Below the pieces are notes generated by a model, which did no database searches, had not been told where the DNA came from, and saw only the letters and a program-made list of their open reading frames with translations. Both the position numbers and the translations under genes were made by a program. From positions 1 to 64,000 of the forward strand of contig JACPCV010000003.1 in assembly GCA_016184345.1 (NCBI GenBank): DNA of 64,000 nucleotides. The letters are read 5' to 3'. Shown in pieces: positions 36,201-46,032 of the stretch (position 1 is the stretch's first letter; every line of letters starts with the position of its first letter). Origin of the DNA: Candidatus Woesearchaeota archaeon. GTDB taxonomy: Archaea > Nanobdellota > Nanobdellia > Woesearchaeales > UBA10216.

Positions 36201-37254
36201 CAGAAGCGGGAAGCTCTCGCTTGGGAAGTACCCTTACACTTATGCGAGGGTGAGCGTCATGCGCTCATTTCTGTTGCAAAAGGATGAATACCACAAGCTC
36301 ATGAAGATGAACCTGAACGAGATGATAAGCTACCTGCAGGGCTCGCAGTACAAGAAGGAGATTGATGAGCTCGCAGTGAGGTTCAGGGGCGTGCAGCTAA
36401 TGGAGCTTGCACTCAACAAAAACCTTGCGAATACCTGGGCGAAGCTGAAGAAAATATCCCCGCCCAGCCTTCGCATTGTAATAGCATCTTACCTGCTGAG
36501 GGTTGATGTCTGGAACATCAAAACCATCGTGAGGGCCAAATTCACCAAGCTGAGTGCAGAACAGCTGCAGCCCATGCTTATCCCTTCAGGCTTTCTCACT
36601 GAGAAAAGGCTTGCTGAGCTTGCCAGGAAGGAGTCTGTTGACGAGGTTTTGAAGGCTGTTGGCTTTATTGACTACGGCCAGTTTGCAAAAGCTCTGGAGA
36701 ATTTCAGGGAAACAAAGTCAGTTTCAGAGGTTGAGAACGTGCTTGACAGGTTTTACTATTCGGCCATGGAGGAGTTTTCAAGGAGGCTTCCGGGCGAGGG
36801 CAGGCTTTTCAGGGAATTCCTGGAGGCAGAGCTTGTGGCTGCATCTGTAATGAATGTCCTAAGGCTGAAGCGTGCGAGCCTGCCGGCCAAGGACATCCTG
36901 CATTACCTGACAATCCCTAAATCGGGCAGGGCTTTAATCAGCAGGATGGTGAATGCGCCTTCAGCTGTAGATGCTGCGAAGCTTCTGGAGCAAAGCAGGC
37001 TCAGGGCATCTGTTGAGAATGGCGTGAAGGAATTCCTCGGCAGCGGCAGCCTAATAAGGCTTGAGCTTGACCTGTCAAGGCAGCTGCTGAAGCGCTCGGC
37101 ACTGCTCATCCACCAGCATCCCCTTACGGTTGATGTGATACTCGGCTACATGTTCGCAAAGGAGATTGAAGTAAGGAACCTCAAGCTGATGCTCAAGGCA
37201 AAGCAGCTTGGCATTGGCGAGGATTTCACTGAGGAGCAGCTCGTGACAGTTTAG
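36169..37254 (+). CDS. atpC: A/V-type ATP synthase subunit C
   Basis: YPYTYARVSVMRSFLLQKDEYHKLMKM; EIEVRNLKLMLKAKQLGI. Confidence 0.92.
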   Translation: MMLQKSYLASSRSGKLSLGKYPYTYARVSVMRSFLLQKDEYHKLMKMNLNEMISYLQGSQYKKEIDELAVRFRGVQLMELALNKNLANTWAKLKKISPPSLRIVIASYLLRVDVWNIKTIVRAKFTKLSAEQLQPMLIPSGFLTEKRLAELARKESVDEVLKAVGFIDYGQFAKALENFRETKSVSEVENVLDRFYYSAMEEFSRRLPGEGRLFREFLEAELVAASVMNVLRLKRASLPAKDILHYLTIPKSGRALISRMVNAPSAVDAAKLLEQSRLRASVENGVKEFLGSGSLIRLELDLSRQLLKRSALLIHQHPLTVDVILGYMFAKEIEVRNLKLMLKAKQLGIGEDFTEEQLVTV

Positions 37255-37269
37255 CAGTGGCTGATAAAA

Positions 37270-37560
37270 ATGGAACTTGCTGTAATCGGGAAGGAGGACT
37301 TTTGCCTCGGCTTCAGCTTGGCAGGAGTGAGGAACATTTTTGAGACCGAGAGCCCTGCAGAGGCAGTCGGCAAGGCAATGGAAAACCAGGAGATAGGCGT
37401 TGTTGTGATTGACGAATCGCTCATGGACAGGCTTGACGAGTTTGAGAAGGCGAAGATTGAAGCCAGCGTGAGGCCTGTCTTCATGACCCTCTCGCTTAAG
37501 GAGGAGAGCGATGCCCTCAGAAAGATGATAAAGAAATCCATTGGAGTGGAGCTGTGGTGA
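37270..37560 (+). CDS. atpF: A/V-type ATP synthase subunit F
   Basis: MELAVIGKEDFCLGFSLAGVRNIFE; EIGVVVIDESLM. Confidence 0.92.
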   Translation: MELAVIGKEDFCLGFSLAGVRNIFETESPAEAVGKAMENQEIGVVVIDESLMDRLDEFEKAKIEASVRPVFMTLSLKEESDALRKMIKKSIGVELW

Positions 37561-37566
37561 TTTGAA

Positions 37567-39294
37567 ATGGCTAAGACTGGGAAGATTTACAGGGTAGCAG
37601 GGCCTGTTGTTGTTGCTGAGCTTGAAGCAGGCATGTACGACGTGTGCAAGGTCGGGAAGGAGAAGCTCCTCGGCGAGGTAATCCAGATTAACGGAGGCAG
37701 GTGCACCATCCAGGTTTATGAGGACACCACAGGCATAAAGCCCGGCGAGGATGTTGAGAATACAGGACAGCCGCTTGCTGTTGAGCTTGGGCCTGGCCTT
37801 TTGTCTTCAATTTACGACGGCATCCAGAGGCCTCTGCAGGTCCTCAGGGGCCTGACAGGTGATTTCATTGGCCGAGGAGCGACGGCACCGGGCCTTGACC
37901 GCAAGAGGAAGTGGGATTTCAAGGCGATTGTAAAGCCCGGCGCCGTAGTCAAAGGCGGCAGCGTCATTGGCACTGTAAAGGAGAGCGAGACAGTAATGCA
38001 CAAGATTCTCGTCCCTCCAAATGTTAGCGGAAAGGTCGTGAGCATTGCTGACGGCAGCTATACTGTTGCTGATGTTATTGGGAAGCTTGAGGACGGAACT
38101 GAGCTCAGGCTCATGCAAATCTGGCCTGTAAGGAAGCCAAGGCCCGTAACCGAAAAGCTGCTGCCTGTTGTCCCGTTAATCACAGGCCAGAGGATTTTTG
38201 ACTCGCTGTTCCCCCTTGCAAAGGGAGGAGTTGCGGCAATACCTGGGCCGTTTGGCAGCGGGAAAACAGTTTCGCAGCAGCAGCTGGCAAAGTGGTGCGA
38301 TGCTGACGTGATTGTTTACGTTGGCTGCGGCGAAAGAGGAAATGAAATGACTGAAGTGCTTACCGAATTTCCTGAGATTACTGACCCGAGGACTGGCAAG
38401 CCGCTGATGCAGCGCACTGTCCTGATTGCAAACACCTCAAACATGCCTGTTGCGGCAAGGGAGGCCTCTGTTTACACGGGCATCACCCTGGCAGAATATT
38501 ACAGGGACATGGGCTACTCTGTTGCGCTCATGGCTGACAGCACTTCAAGGTGGGCTGAGGCAATGAGGGAGATTTCATCCAGGTTGGAAGAGATGCCCGG
38601 TGAGGAGGGCTATCCCGCTTACCTCTCATCAAGGGTTTCTGAGTTTTATGAAAGGGCTGGAAGAGCTGCTACGCTAATGGGTGCTGAGGGCTCTGTCAGC
38701 GTCATAGGCGCTGTCTCGCCTCCCGGCGGTGACCTTTCCGAGCCGGTCACCCAAAGCACTTTGCGTGTAATTAAGACTTACTGGGCGTTGGACGCAAAGC
38801 TGGCGCAAAGACGGCACTTCCCAGCAATAAACTGGCTTACCTCACATTCGCTTTACCTGGACTCCTTGGCAGGATGGTATGCGGAAAAGGTTGCGCCTGA
38901 CTGGACGGAGCTCATTGGCCGAACCAGAACTATCCTGCAGGAAGAGGAAAAGCTGATGGAGATAATGCAGCTTGTCGGCTCTGACGCCTTGCCGGAAAAG
39001 GAGCAGGTCACCTTGCTTGTTGCTAGGATGTTCAGGGAGTTTCTCCTTCAGCAGAATGCCTTCCACCCTGTTGACACCTACAGCGAGCCAAAGAAAACTT
39101 ATCTCATCATGAAAACAATACTGCACTTTGCAGACCTGGCAAAGGCAGCGCTTGACTCTGGCATAAGGGCGCAGAGGATAGTTGCCCTGAAGTCAAAGGA
39201 CAAGGTTGCTGATGTCAAGTTTGAGAAGGGCTACGAGGATTTCCTTGCTGCCGCGAACAAGGACATCGAGAAAGAATTTGCGCAGCTCAAGTGA
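37567..39294 (+). CDS. atpA: A/V-type ATP synthase subunit A
   Basis: GPFGSGKTVSQQQLAKWCDADVIVYVGCGERGNEMTEVL. Confidence 0.98.
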   Translation: MAKTGKIYRVAGPVVVAELEAGMYDVCKVGKEKLLGEVIQINGGRCTIQVYEDTTGIKPGEDVENTGQPLAVELGPGLLSSIYDGIQRPLQVLRGLTGDFIGRGATAPGLDRKRKWDFKAIVKPGAVVKGGSVIGTVKESETVMHKILVPPNVSGKVVSIADGSYTVADVIGKLEDGTELRLMQIWPVRKPRPVTEKLLPVVPLITGQRIFDSLFPLAKGGVAAIPGPFGSGKTVSQQQLAKWCDADVIVYVGCGERGNEMTEVLTEFPEITDPRTGKPLMQRTVLIANTSNMPVAAREASVYTGITLAEYYRDMGYSVALMADSTSRWAEAMREISSRLEEMPGEEGYPAYLSSRVSEFYERAGRAATLMGAEGSVSVIGAVSPPGGDLSEPVTQSTLRVIKTYWALDAKLAQRRHFPAINWLTSHSLYLDSLAGWYAEKVAPDWTELIGRTRTILQEEEKLMEIMQLVGSDALPEKEQVTLLVARMFREFLLQQNAFHPVDTYSEPKKTYLIMKTILHFADLAKAALDSGIRAQRIVALKSKDKVADVKFEKGYEDFLAAANKDIEKEFAQLK

Positions 39295-39307
39295 ATGGTG
39301 GTGTTGA

Positions 39308-40675
39308 ATGAAAGAATACAAGACAATAACGAGGGTTGCAGGCCCGCTCATCTTTGTTGAGAAGACCGAGCCTGTTGGCTATGGCGAGCTTGTCAGGATC
39401 AGCCTGCCTGGTGGCAGTGTGAAGAGCGGCCAGGTCCTGGACACGAGCGAGGAAATTGTTGTCGTACAGGTGTTTGAGGGAACATCAGGCATTGACCTTA
39501 ATACAAGGGTGAAGTTCCTGGGCGAGACGATAAAGCTGCCTGTTTCAGGCGAAATTCTTGGCAGAATTCTGAACGGCGCTGGCAAGCCTATTGATGGCGG
39601 CCCCGAGATTGTTCCTGATGAGATGATGGAAATAACAGGAGCAGCCATTAATCCTTATGCCAGGGCAAACCCGAGCGATTTCATCCAAACCGGGATTTCA
39701 ACCATTGACGGCACGAACACGCTTGTCAGGGGGCAGAAGCTTCCGCTTTTCTCCGGCTCAGGCCTCCCCCACAACGAGATTGCCCTGCAGATTGCCAGGC
39801 AGGCAAAGGTGCTTGGCAGCAAGGAAGGTTTTGCCATTGTTTTTGCGGCAATGGGCATAACAAACGAGGAAGCCCGGCGCTTTATCTCGGAGTTTGAGGA
39901 AACCGGCGCTTTGAAGAGGGCGGTTGTCTTCCTCAACCTTGCAGATGACCCTGCTGTTGAGAGGATTATCACCCCAAGGATGGCTTTGACTGCTGCAGAG
40001 TATCTTGCTTTCAGGAAGGAGATGCATGTTCTCGTTATTCTGACTGACATGACGAACTATGCGGAAAGTCTCCGTGAAATAGGGGCTGCCCGCTCGGAGA
40101 TTCCGGGAAGGAGGGGCTATCCGGGCTACATGTACACTGACCTTGCCATGCTTTACGAGAGGGCTGGCATGATTAAGGGCAAAAAGGGCAGCATCACCCA
40201 GCTTCCAATCCTGACGATGGTTGGCGATGACATCACCCACCCAATCCCTGACCTTACAGGCTACATTACTGAGGGCCAGATTGTCATCAGCAGGGAGCTC
40301 CACAGCAGGAACATCTACCCTCCTGTTGACGTTCTCCCATCGTTGAGCAGGCTGATGAACCTTGGCATAGGCCCTGGCAAGACAAGGGAGGACCACAAGC
40401 AGGTTTCTGACCAGCTGTACGCTTTTTACGCCGAGGGCAAGGACCTTCGCGGCCTGGTTGCGATAGTTGGCGAGGAATCCCTCTCTGAGAGGGAGCGGCG
40501 CATTTTGAAGCTGGCAGCTGATTTTGAGGCAAAGTTCGTCAAGCAGGGCAGGAACGAGGACCGCGACATAGAAAAAACCCTTGACATTGGCTGGCAGCTG
40601 CTTTCTCAGATTCCTGAGGGCGAGCTGACAAGGATAAGCCCTGAGCTGAGGAAGAAGCACTATGGCAAGCATTAA
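39308..40675 (+). CDS. atpB: A/V-type ATP synthase subunit B
   Basis: [55 protein letters not shown]. Confidence 0.98.
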   Translation: MKEYKTITRVAGPLIFVEKTEPVGYGELVRISLPGGSVKSGQVLDTSEEIVVVQVFEGTSGIDLNTRVKFLGETIKLPVSGEILGRILNGAGKPIDGGPEIVPDEMMEITGAAINPYARANPSDFIQTGISTIDGTNTLVRGQKLPLFSGSGLPHNEIALQIARQAKVLGSKEGFAIVFAAMGITNEEARRFISEFEETGALKRAVVFLNLADDPAVERIITPRMALTAAEYLAFRKEMHVLVILTDMTNYAESLREIGAARSEIPGRRGYPGYMYTDLAMLYERAGMIKGKKGSITQLPILTMVGDDITHPIPDLTGYITEGQIVISRELHSRNIYPPVDVLPSLSRLMNLGIGPGKTREDHKQVSDQLYAFYAEGKDLRGLVAIVGEESLSERERRILKLAADFEAKFVKQGRNEDRDIEKTLDIGWQLLSQIPEGELTRISPELRKKHYGKH

Positions 40676-41288
40676 TGTCAAGCCGACAAGGTCTGAGCTG
40701 CTGCAGCTGAAGAAGAAAATAAAGCTTGCAAGGACAGGCTACAACCTTTTGAAGAAGAAAAGGGACGGCCTTATCCTGGAATTCTTCAACGTGCTCAAGC
40801 AGGCGAAGGACACCAAGAAGGACCTTGTTGCCTCGTACAACGCTGCGCTGCAGAAGATAAACGTGGCAAGGGCTATTGACGGCGACCTCGCGATAAAGTC
40901 CATTTCAATGGCTCTCAAGAGCCTGCCCATAGTTGAGGTTGCAACCAAGAACATAATGGGCGTGAAAGTCCCCAAGATAAGCTTTAGCGAGTTCAAGAAG
41001 AGCATTTTTGAGAGGGGCTACGGCATAACCTCTGCCACTTCAAAGATTGACGAGGCTGCAATGGCTTATGAGATAGTCGTTGAGAAGGTTGTGGCAACTG
41101 CGGAAATAGAGCTCACGCTGAAAAAGCTTCTGCGCGAGATTGAAAAAACCAAGAGGAAAGTCAACGCGCTTGAGCTTCTCACAATCCCGCGGCTTGAGGG
41201 CGCTGCAAAGTACATCCGCCTCAGGCTGGAGGAAATGGAGCGCGAGAACTTCTCAAGGCTGAAAAGGATGAAGACGATAAAAGCATAA
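40662..41288 (+). CDS. atpD: A/V-type ATP synthase subunit D
   Basis: [36 protein letters not shown]. Confidence 0.96.
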   Translation: MASINVKPTRSELLQLKKKIKLARTGYNLLKKKRDGLILEFFNVLKQAKDTKKDLVASYNAALQKINVARAIDGDLAIKSISMALKSLPIVEVATKNIMGVKVPKISFSEFKKSIFERGYGITSATSKIDEAAMAYEIVVEKVVATAEIELTLKKLLREIEKTKRKVNALELLTIPRLEGAAKYIRLRLEEMERENFSRLKRMKTIKA

Positions 41289-41322
41289 AACTTAAAAAAT
41301 TCTAAAGGTTCATTGTTGATTA

Positions 41323-41967
41323 ATGACGGCTATACCTTCAGCTGAAGCGTGCAGTAGTGGTGTTTCGGCAGAGCAAGCTCTAATAAACCAGTGGTACTCA
41401 TCACACGCCGGGAATTATGATGCACTAATGAATGGTCGCCACGAGTTAAGGCATGCCAGGGAAACCCTGATGGGCCTTCTGGATATAAGGGAAGGATATA
41501 AGGTTGTTGAGGTTAGTGTTGGGACAGGGAAAAATTTTCCGCACTACAAAAAAGCGCGTGCCGAAGTTGTTGGTGTAGACATCACCTCAAATATGCTTGA
41601 TGTTGCTATGCGAAAGGCGCGGAAACTTGACCTGGCAGGTGTTGTGCTTATGGAAGGGGATGGAAGGCGATTGCCTTTTCGCGAAAGCAGTTTTGACGTT
41701 GGTGTTTTGACGTATGCCCTGTCGGCCATTCCAGACAACTTGCAAGCCCTCTCTGAAACAGCAAGGGTTGTAAGGCCTGGAGGCAGGATAGGCATTCTTG
41801 ACTTTTACCATTCCAGCAAAAACGTGGAAGGCGGTGTTGCCGGCATAGGCCTGCTCGCGCTTGTTCACCAAAGCGGGCTGCAAGTAGTGCATAACAAATC
41901 GTTTATTAATCCAAGGGAAACGAGAATGCCTGGACGGCAGGGGATTTACGTTTTGGAAGTCAGGTAG
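41323..41967 (+). CDS. class I SAM-dependent methyltransferase
   Basis: VVEVSVGTGKNFPHYKKARAEVVGVDITSNMLDVAMRKA; VVRPGGRIGILDF. Confidence 0.92.
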   Translation: MTAIPSAEACSSGVSAEQALINQWYSSHAGNYDALMNGRHELRHARETLMGLLDIREGYKVVEVSVGTGKNFPHYKKARAEVVGVDITSNMLDVAMRKARKLDLAGVVLMEGDGRRLPFRESSFDVGVLTYALSAIPDNLQALSETARVVRPGGRIGILDFYHSSKNVEGGVAGIGLLALVHQSGLQVVHNKSFINPRETRMPGRQGIYVLEVR

Positions 41968-42012
41968 CCAACAGGGCAAGATTTTTATATTAGGCGCCCA
42001 TTACCGTGCCTT

Positions 42013-42174
42013 ATGGCAGACGAGCAAATCAGCATGCCTTCCAGCCAGGGCGGCTTGGTGAGGTATTTCAACGAGTACAAGAGCAAGGTACAAATCAAGC
42101 CAATTCACGTTGTGGCATTCGCTGTTGCTGTGATAGTTATTGAGCTTCTTCTGAAGGTTTTCACATCAGCATAG
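42013..42174 (+). CDS. Sec61-beta / SecG-type preprotein translocase subunit
   Basis: Manual ORF MADEQISMPSSQGGLVRYFNEYKSKVQIKPIHVVAFAVAVIVIELLLKVFTSA; below ORF-track size. Confidence 0.9.
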   Translation: MADEQISMPSSQGGLVRYFNEYKSKVQIKPIHVVAFAVAVIVIELLLKVFTSA

Positions 42175-42211
42175 TAATGTTTAATAACTTGCAGCTTCAT
42201 TCTGTTTTCTT

Positions 42212-42574
42212 ATGTTCCCGGGCATGGACAAGAGGGCAATGGAGGCTGCTATGAGGAAGCTTGGCGTGCAGCAGCGCCAGCTTGAGGCTGAGGAGGTCGT
42301 GATTCGGCTGAAGACTGGAAGCGAGATAGTGGTTTCAAATCCTTCTGTTACAAAAGTTACGATGATGGGCCAGGAGAACTTCCAGGTTTCAGGCGAGTAT
42401 TCGGAAAGGGCTGCACAGCCTTCACCACAGCAGCTGCAGCCTGTGTTCAATGATGAGGATGTCAGGACAGTGGTTGGGCAGACCGGCTGCTCTGATGCGG
42501 AAGCCAAGGCTGCCTTGGCAAAGGTCAACGGCGACCTGGCAGCTGCAATTTTGTTCATAAGTGAAAAAAGGTAG
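42212..42574 (+). CDS. nac: nascent polypeptide-associated complex protein
   Basis: NAC domain VVIRLKTGSEIVVSNPSVTKVTMMGQENFQVSGEYSE plus C-terminal UBA-like domain. Confidence 0.92.
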   Translation: MFPGMDKRAMEAAMRKLGVQQRQLEAEEVVIRLKTGSEIVVSNPSVTKVTMMGQENFQVSGEYSERAAQPSPQQLQPVFNDEDVRTVVGQTGCSDAEAKAALAKVNGDLAAAILFISEKR

Positions 42575-42627
42575 TTGGCTGCCTTAGGGGGTAATGTTTA
42601 TATAATTCATTAGCCACCCCAAGCATC

Positions 42628-43140
42628 ATGGAGAGGTTCCAGCAGGAACTGTCAGAGGGCAGGCGCAAGCTGATGACAGCCGACCACCTGGTTTCGGTTA
42701 CGTTCCCGCTTGTGAAGGATAACAAGCTGCTGCTGACTGCTGCCGCGAACCTTTTTTCAGCCGCGAAAAACCTTATGGCTTCGCTGCTGCATTATGACGA
42801 GGCTTTCAAGAGGATTCCCCATTTCAGGGAAGAGTATGACTCAATGCTGTACTGGCTCAGGGCGAGGTGCATGCCTTATTACGGCCTGAGCAGGGATTAT
42901 GGCGTTGCTGTTGATGACCTCAGGATTTTGCTTGATGAGCACAAGTCAAGCAGCGTTGAGTTTTCAAGGAAGGACGGGCTTGTCATCTGCTCTGACAGCT
43001 ACAAGGTAAGGAAGATAACCGTAACGCAGCTGAAGTCCTATGTTGAAGTACTGAAGCGCATGCTGCTTGATGTTGAAGGAGTCGTGTCAAGGTATGAAGG
43101 TGTTTTTGGAAGAGGCTCGGGAAGAGCTAAAGCGCGCTGA
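42628..43140 (+). CDS. helical protein, HEPN-like (hypothetical)
   Basis: GRRKLMTADHLVSVTFPLVKDNKLLLTAAANLF. Confidence 0.6.
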   Translation: MERFQQELSEGRRKLMTADHLVSVTFPLVKDNKLLLTAAANLFSAAKNLMASLLHYDEAFKRIPHFREEYDSMLYWLRARCMPYYGLSRDYGVAVDDLRILLDEHKSSSVEFSRKDGLVICSDSYKVRKITVTQLKSYVEVLKRMLLDVEGVVSRYEGVFGRGSGRAKAR

Positions 43141-43558
43141 CCACATCATTTACGTCAGCCTGAAGTACACGAGGACTGTTGACGTAATAAAGAACCTTAT
43201 TGACAGGCTGATAAACTGCCTTGACTTTGTGATTGACCGGCTTCTTGACAGGGCTGTTGAGGACAGGCTCATTGCTGAAAAGCCAGCTAACGCAGGGCTC
43301 AAGAGCAACGCCCTGAAGAAGGCTTATAGTGACAGGTTTGCCGAGCTTATTGCGCTATACCTGCAGCTTAGGAAGATAGGCCGTGCAGAATATAAGAAAA
43401 GCAGCGAGTACAGGCGGCATGTCACAATGACCGCAACCACTGACGAGGGCGTTTTCATGATAGACATAGACAAGTCAAAGGAGCTTTACCTGAAGGCCAA
43501 GCAGTTTGTTGAGGACGCTGAGAAGTTCCTTGGCGGAGAGGAGGAAGAAGAAAGCTGA
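43094..43558 (+). CDS. helical protein, HEPN-like (hypothetical), probable paralog of preceding
   Basis: EELKRADHIIYVSLKYTRTVDVIKNLIDRLINCLDFVID; overlaps previous gene by 47 nt. Confidence 0.6.
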   Translation: MKVFLEEAREELKRADHIIYVSLKYTRTVDVIKNLIDRLINCLDFVIDRLLDRAVEDRLIAEKPANAGLKSNALKKAYSDRFAELIALYLQLRKIGRAEYKKSSEYRRHVTMTATTDEGVFMIDIDKSKELYLKAKQFVEDAEKFLGGEEEEES

Positions 43559-43595
43559 TTGAAATCTCAGCAGTCTAAAAAAGGGGTGTTAGTAG

Positions 43596-44168
43596 TTGGC
43601 AAAAAAGAGGGCAAAAGCTAAAAAAGCTAAGGGAGGCAGGCGGGTTAGCCGTGGCAGCAGAAAAAACACAAAGGCTGGTGCTTCAATTAAGAAGCCTTTG
43701 CTGCTTGCCCATGTTGAGCCGAAAGGCCACGCCATGCACAGGAACTCGGGGCAGGTCCTTTACTGGCTGGTTGTCCTCGCCCTTGTTGTGCTGAACATGC
43801 TTTCTGTACTCATCATTCCCGTCCTCCAGGTATCCTCAGGAAGCCAGAGTGTTCTGGTGGTTGTTGCTGTGCTTGGGCTTTTCTTCGGCTATGTCACTCA
43901 CCGGCTTGTCAACCTCGTTGATAACCTTGAGGCAACCCACCATTTCTTTGCGAGGCTTCTGGTTCCGGCTGCGGCAATCCTCAACCTTTTCATTGTAAGC
44001 TCAGCCACAAACAAACTGTCAGCTGCCCTCAACCTTGGCTTCACGCACAACCCGGTTTACATAAGCCTGGCATATGGCGTTGCGTTTGTTCTTCCGTCAC
44101 TGTATTCGGCAGCTTCAGCAGCTTACTCTATGTATGCCAGGGGCGGGAGAAAGGGAGCAAAGCGCTGA
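43596..44168 (+). CDS. four-TM membrane protein with basic N-terminus
   Basis: Lys/Arg-rich first 35 residues, then TM helices. Confidence 0.6.
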   Translation: MAKKRAKAKKAKGGRRVSRGSRKNTKAGASIKKPLLLAHVEPKGHAMHRNSGQVLYWLVVLALVVLNMLSVLIIPVLQVSSGSQSVLVVVAVLGLFFGYVTHRLVNLVDNLEATHHFFARLLVPAAAILNLFIVSSATNKLSAALNLGFTHNPVYISLAYGVAFVLPSLYSAASAAYSMYARGGRKGAKR

Positions 44169-44213
44169 GGCTACAGGCTCTCCTTGCAAGACGCCGATAG
44201 CTAAAGAAGAAGC

Positions 44214-45659
44214 TTAAATCATGAGTAAAAATACCCAGAGTGGTATTTTAATAATTTTTCCATCAGTATTAAAAATGTCTTTGGTGACAATTATGCCAAA
44301 TGGAGATTTATTTTGATCTACGAACTCTTCCAACATTTTAAGGGCTTCTTCCGGGGTTCGATTTCTGAATTTCGATTCAACAGGGATGGGTTTTCTTTTT
44401 ACTTGGAACACAAAATCAATTTCCTTTTTATCTTTCCAGTAAAAAATTTCCGGTTCAGGGCCAGGTTCCAAATTAAATTTTAGACGTATCAAATGATCGA
44501 AGAGTATTCCTTCTGCAATTATCCCTAATTCCATCTCCTCTTTTAACAAAGCATCATCGATAAAACCGAGCATGCCGTTTCTGATGCCCGGGTCCAGAAC
44601 GTAGATTTTCTCCTGTTTCCTTATTCTCTTTCTCCTGCTCAGAGAATAAAACTCAGAGGATTTTATTAGGTATGCTTTCGTCAGATATTTCAAGTAATCT
44701 CTTAATGTTGGGCGCTGGATATCAAGGAGTTCTGCTGTTTTTGCCAAGTTAAAGGGGCTGCCAGAGTTCCTGGCGAGCAGTTTAAATAAATCCTCCAAAA
44801 CCTCGGGATTTCGTATTCTAAAATACCGTACAATGTCTTTAAAAAAAATTAGCTTAATTTTGTCTCGTACGGCTTCGCCTATTTTACGGTAGTCCTTCTC
44901 ATCCAGAAATTCCGGATAACCTCCAACGGTCATGTACCTGTTAAGTTCGATTTCAATCAACTCTTTTTTATTGCCTATTGAACCGATAAACTTAAGCAGT
45001 GCTGATTTGAAAATTTCAGGATCGTCTTTCTCTAGGGCTAGTGCCAAACTATCCAGAACTTCAAGACGTGTCTTAAAGAAGTCATCAGGAATTACCTGTC
45101 TATATTTGAGGACCTCAGAGAATTTTAACGGCAACATAAGAGAGATTTTTATTCGGCCTAACAAGGATTCTTCCGTTCCCTTGCTGATCCAGATAGAAGA
45201 AGACCCTGAAATGAAGAATTTCAGTTTATAACCTAAATCGTACCAGTTTTTAAGAATTGCCGCCCAATCAGGGAGTTCTTGAACTTCATCTAAAAAAAAA
45301 TAATGAGTCTCTTGCAAAGCGTCGAGTGGCTTTTGAATCACATATTTTGAATACGTTTCGAGAATGTCCTTAAGTTCGGCTCCACCGCGGTTTAATTCAA
45401 CTTCATCAATGGACAAGTAAAGGATCCGTTTCGGATCAACTTTTAATTCGAGTAGGTGCTGAATTAACTGATGCATCAGAATAGTTTTTCCAACTCGTCG
45501 CGGCCCCATAATTGAGCTTATTTCTCGCCGCTCAAGGGATTTCTTAAGAAAATAAAAATCCCCACGCTTAAAAGAAGAAATTTTTGACGGAGGGATTGGT
45601 TTATTCTCCCACCAAGGATTATACCGATTCAAGATTTTTAAAATTTCCAGTTGCTCCAC
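44214..45659 (-). CDS. AAA_14/DUF4143 family ATPase
   Basis: MGPRRVGKTILMHQLIQHLL, YLSIDEVEL, HYFFLDEVQELPDWAAILKNWYDLG, C-terminal DUF4143 EIFYWKDKKEIDFVF. Confidence 0.95.
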   Translation of the reverse strand: MEQLEILKILNRYNPWWENKPIPPSKISSFKRGDFYFLKKSLERREISSIMGPRRVGKTILMHQLIQHLLELKVDPKRILYLSIDEVELNRGGAELKDILETYSKYVIQKPLDALQETHYFFLDEVQELPDWAAILKNWYDLGYKLKFFISGSSSIWISKGTEESLLGRIKISLMLPLKFSEVLKYRQVIPDDFFKTRLEVLDSLALALEKDDPEIFKSALLKFIGSIGNKKELIEIELNRYMTVGGYPEFLDEKDYRKIGEAVRDKIKLIFFKDIVRYFRIRNPEVLEDLFKLLARNSGSPFNLAKTAELLDIQRPTLRDYLKYLTKAYLIKSSEFYSLSRRKRIRKQEKIYVLDPGIRNGMLGFIDDALLKEEMELGIIAEGILFDHLIRLKFNLEPGPEPEIFYWKDKKEIDFVFQVKRKPIPVESKFRNRTPEEALKMLEEFVDQNKSPFGIIVTKDIFNTDGKIIKIPLWVFLLMI

Positions 45660-45719
45660 ATGTATTACATAATATCCATTATTTATAAAGTTTTGTATTT
45701 TACATTATACACTTTTTCA

Positions 45720-45735
45720 GACTAAAGCTTTAGTC
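45720..45735. promoter_or_regulatory. 16-bp perfect palindrome, possible operator
   Basis: GACTAAAGCTTTAGTC. Confidence 0.4.
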
Positions 45736-46032
45736 AAAATGTATAATAAGAAGAACATAAAAAGGCAGGAAATGTATAATAAGAAATACACTTGGGAGTA
45801 GCGAGGGGTTTATCTTCAAAACCCAAAACCCAAAAACATAACGTTTATAAATCACCCCTAAGTTCTCGACTGTTGCCTGAAAAGGAACCTTTTCAGTACA
45901 GGTTTTCCTGAGCAATCCGTTCGGTTTCGGTGCGGCAGCAAATTCGCAGCTGCTGTAGCGGTGAAAGAAGCGAATTTTTGGCTCGGTTTTCTGTACGGGA
46001 TTCTTTTCCGGCTTGTGAGAGTGTAAATCAGT

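Noticed and set aside
44350-44400. GGGGTTCGATTTCTGAATTTCGATTC as tRNA T-arm
   Set aside because: Lies inside the AAA_14/DUF4143 coding sequence and lacks other tRNA arms.
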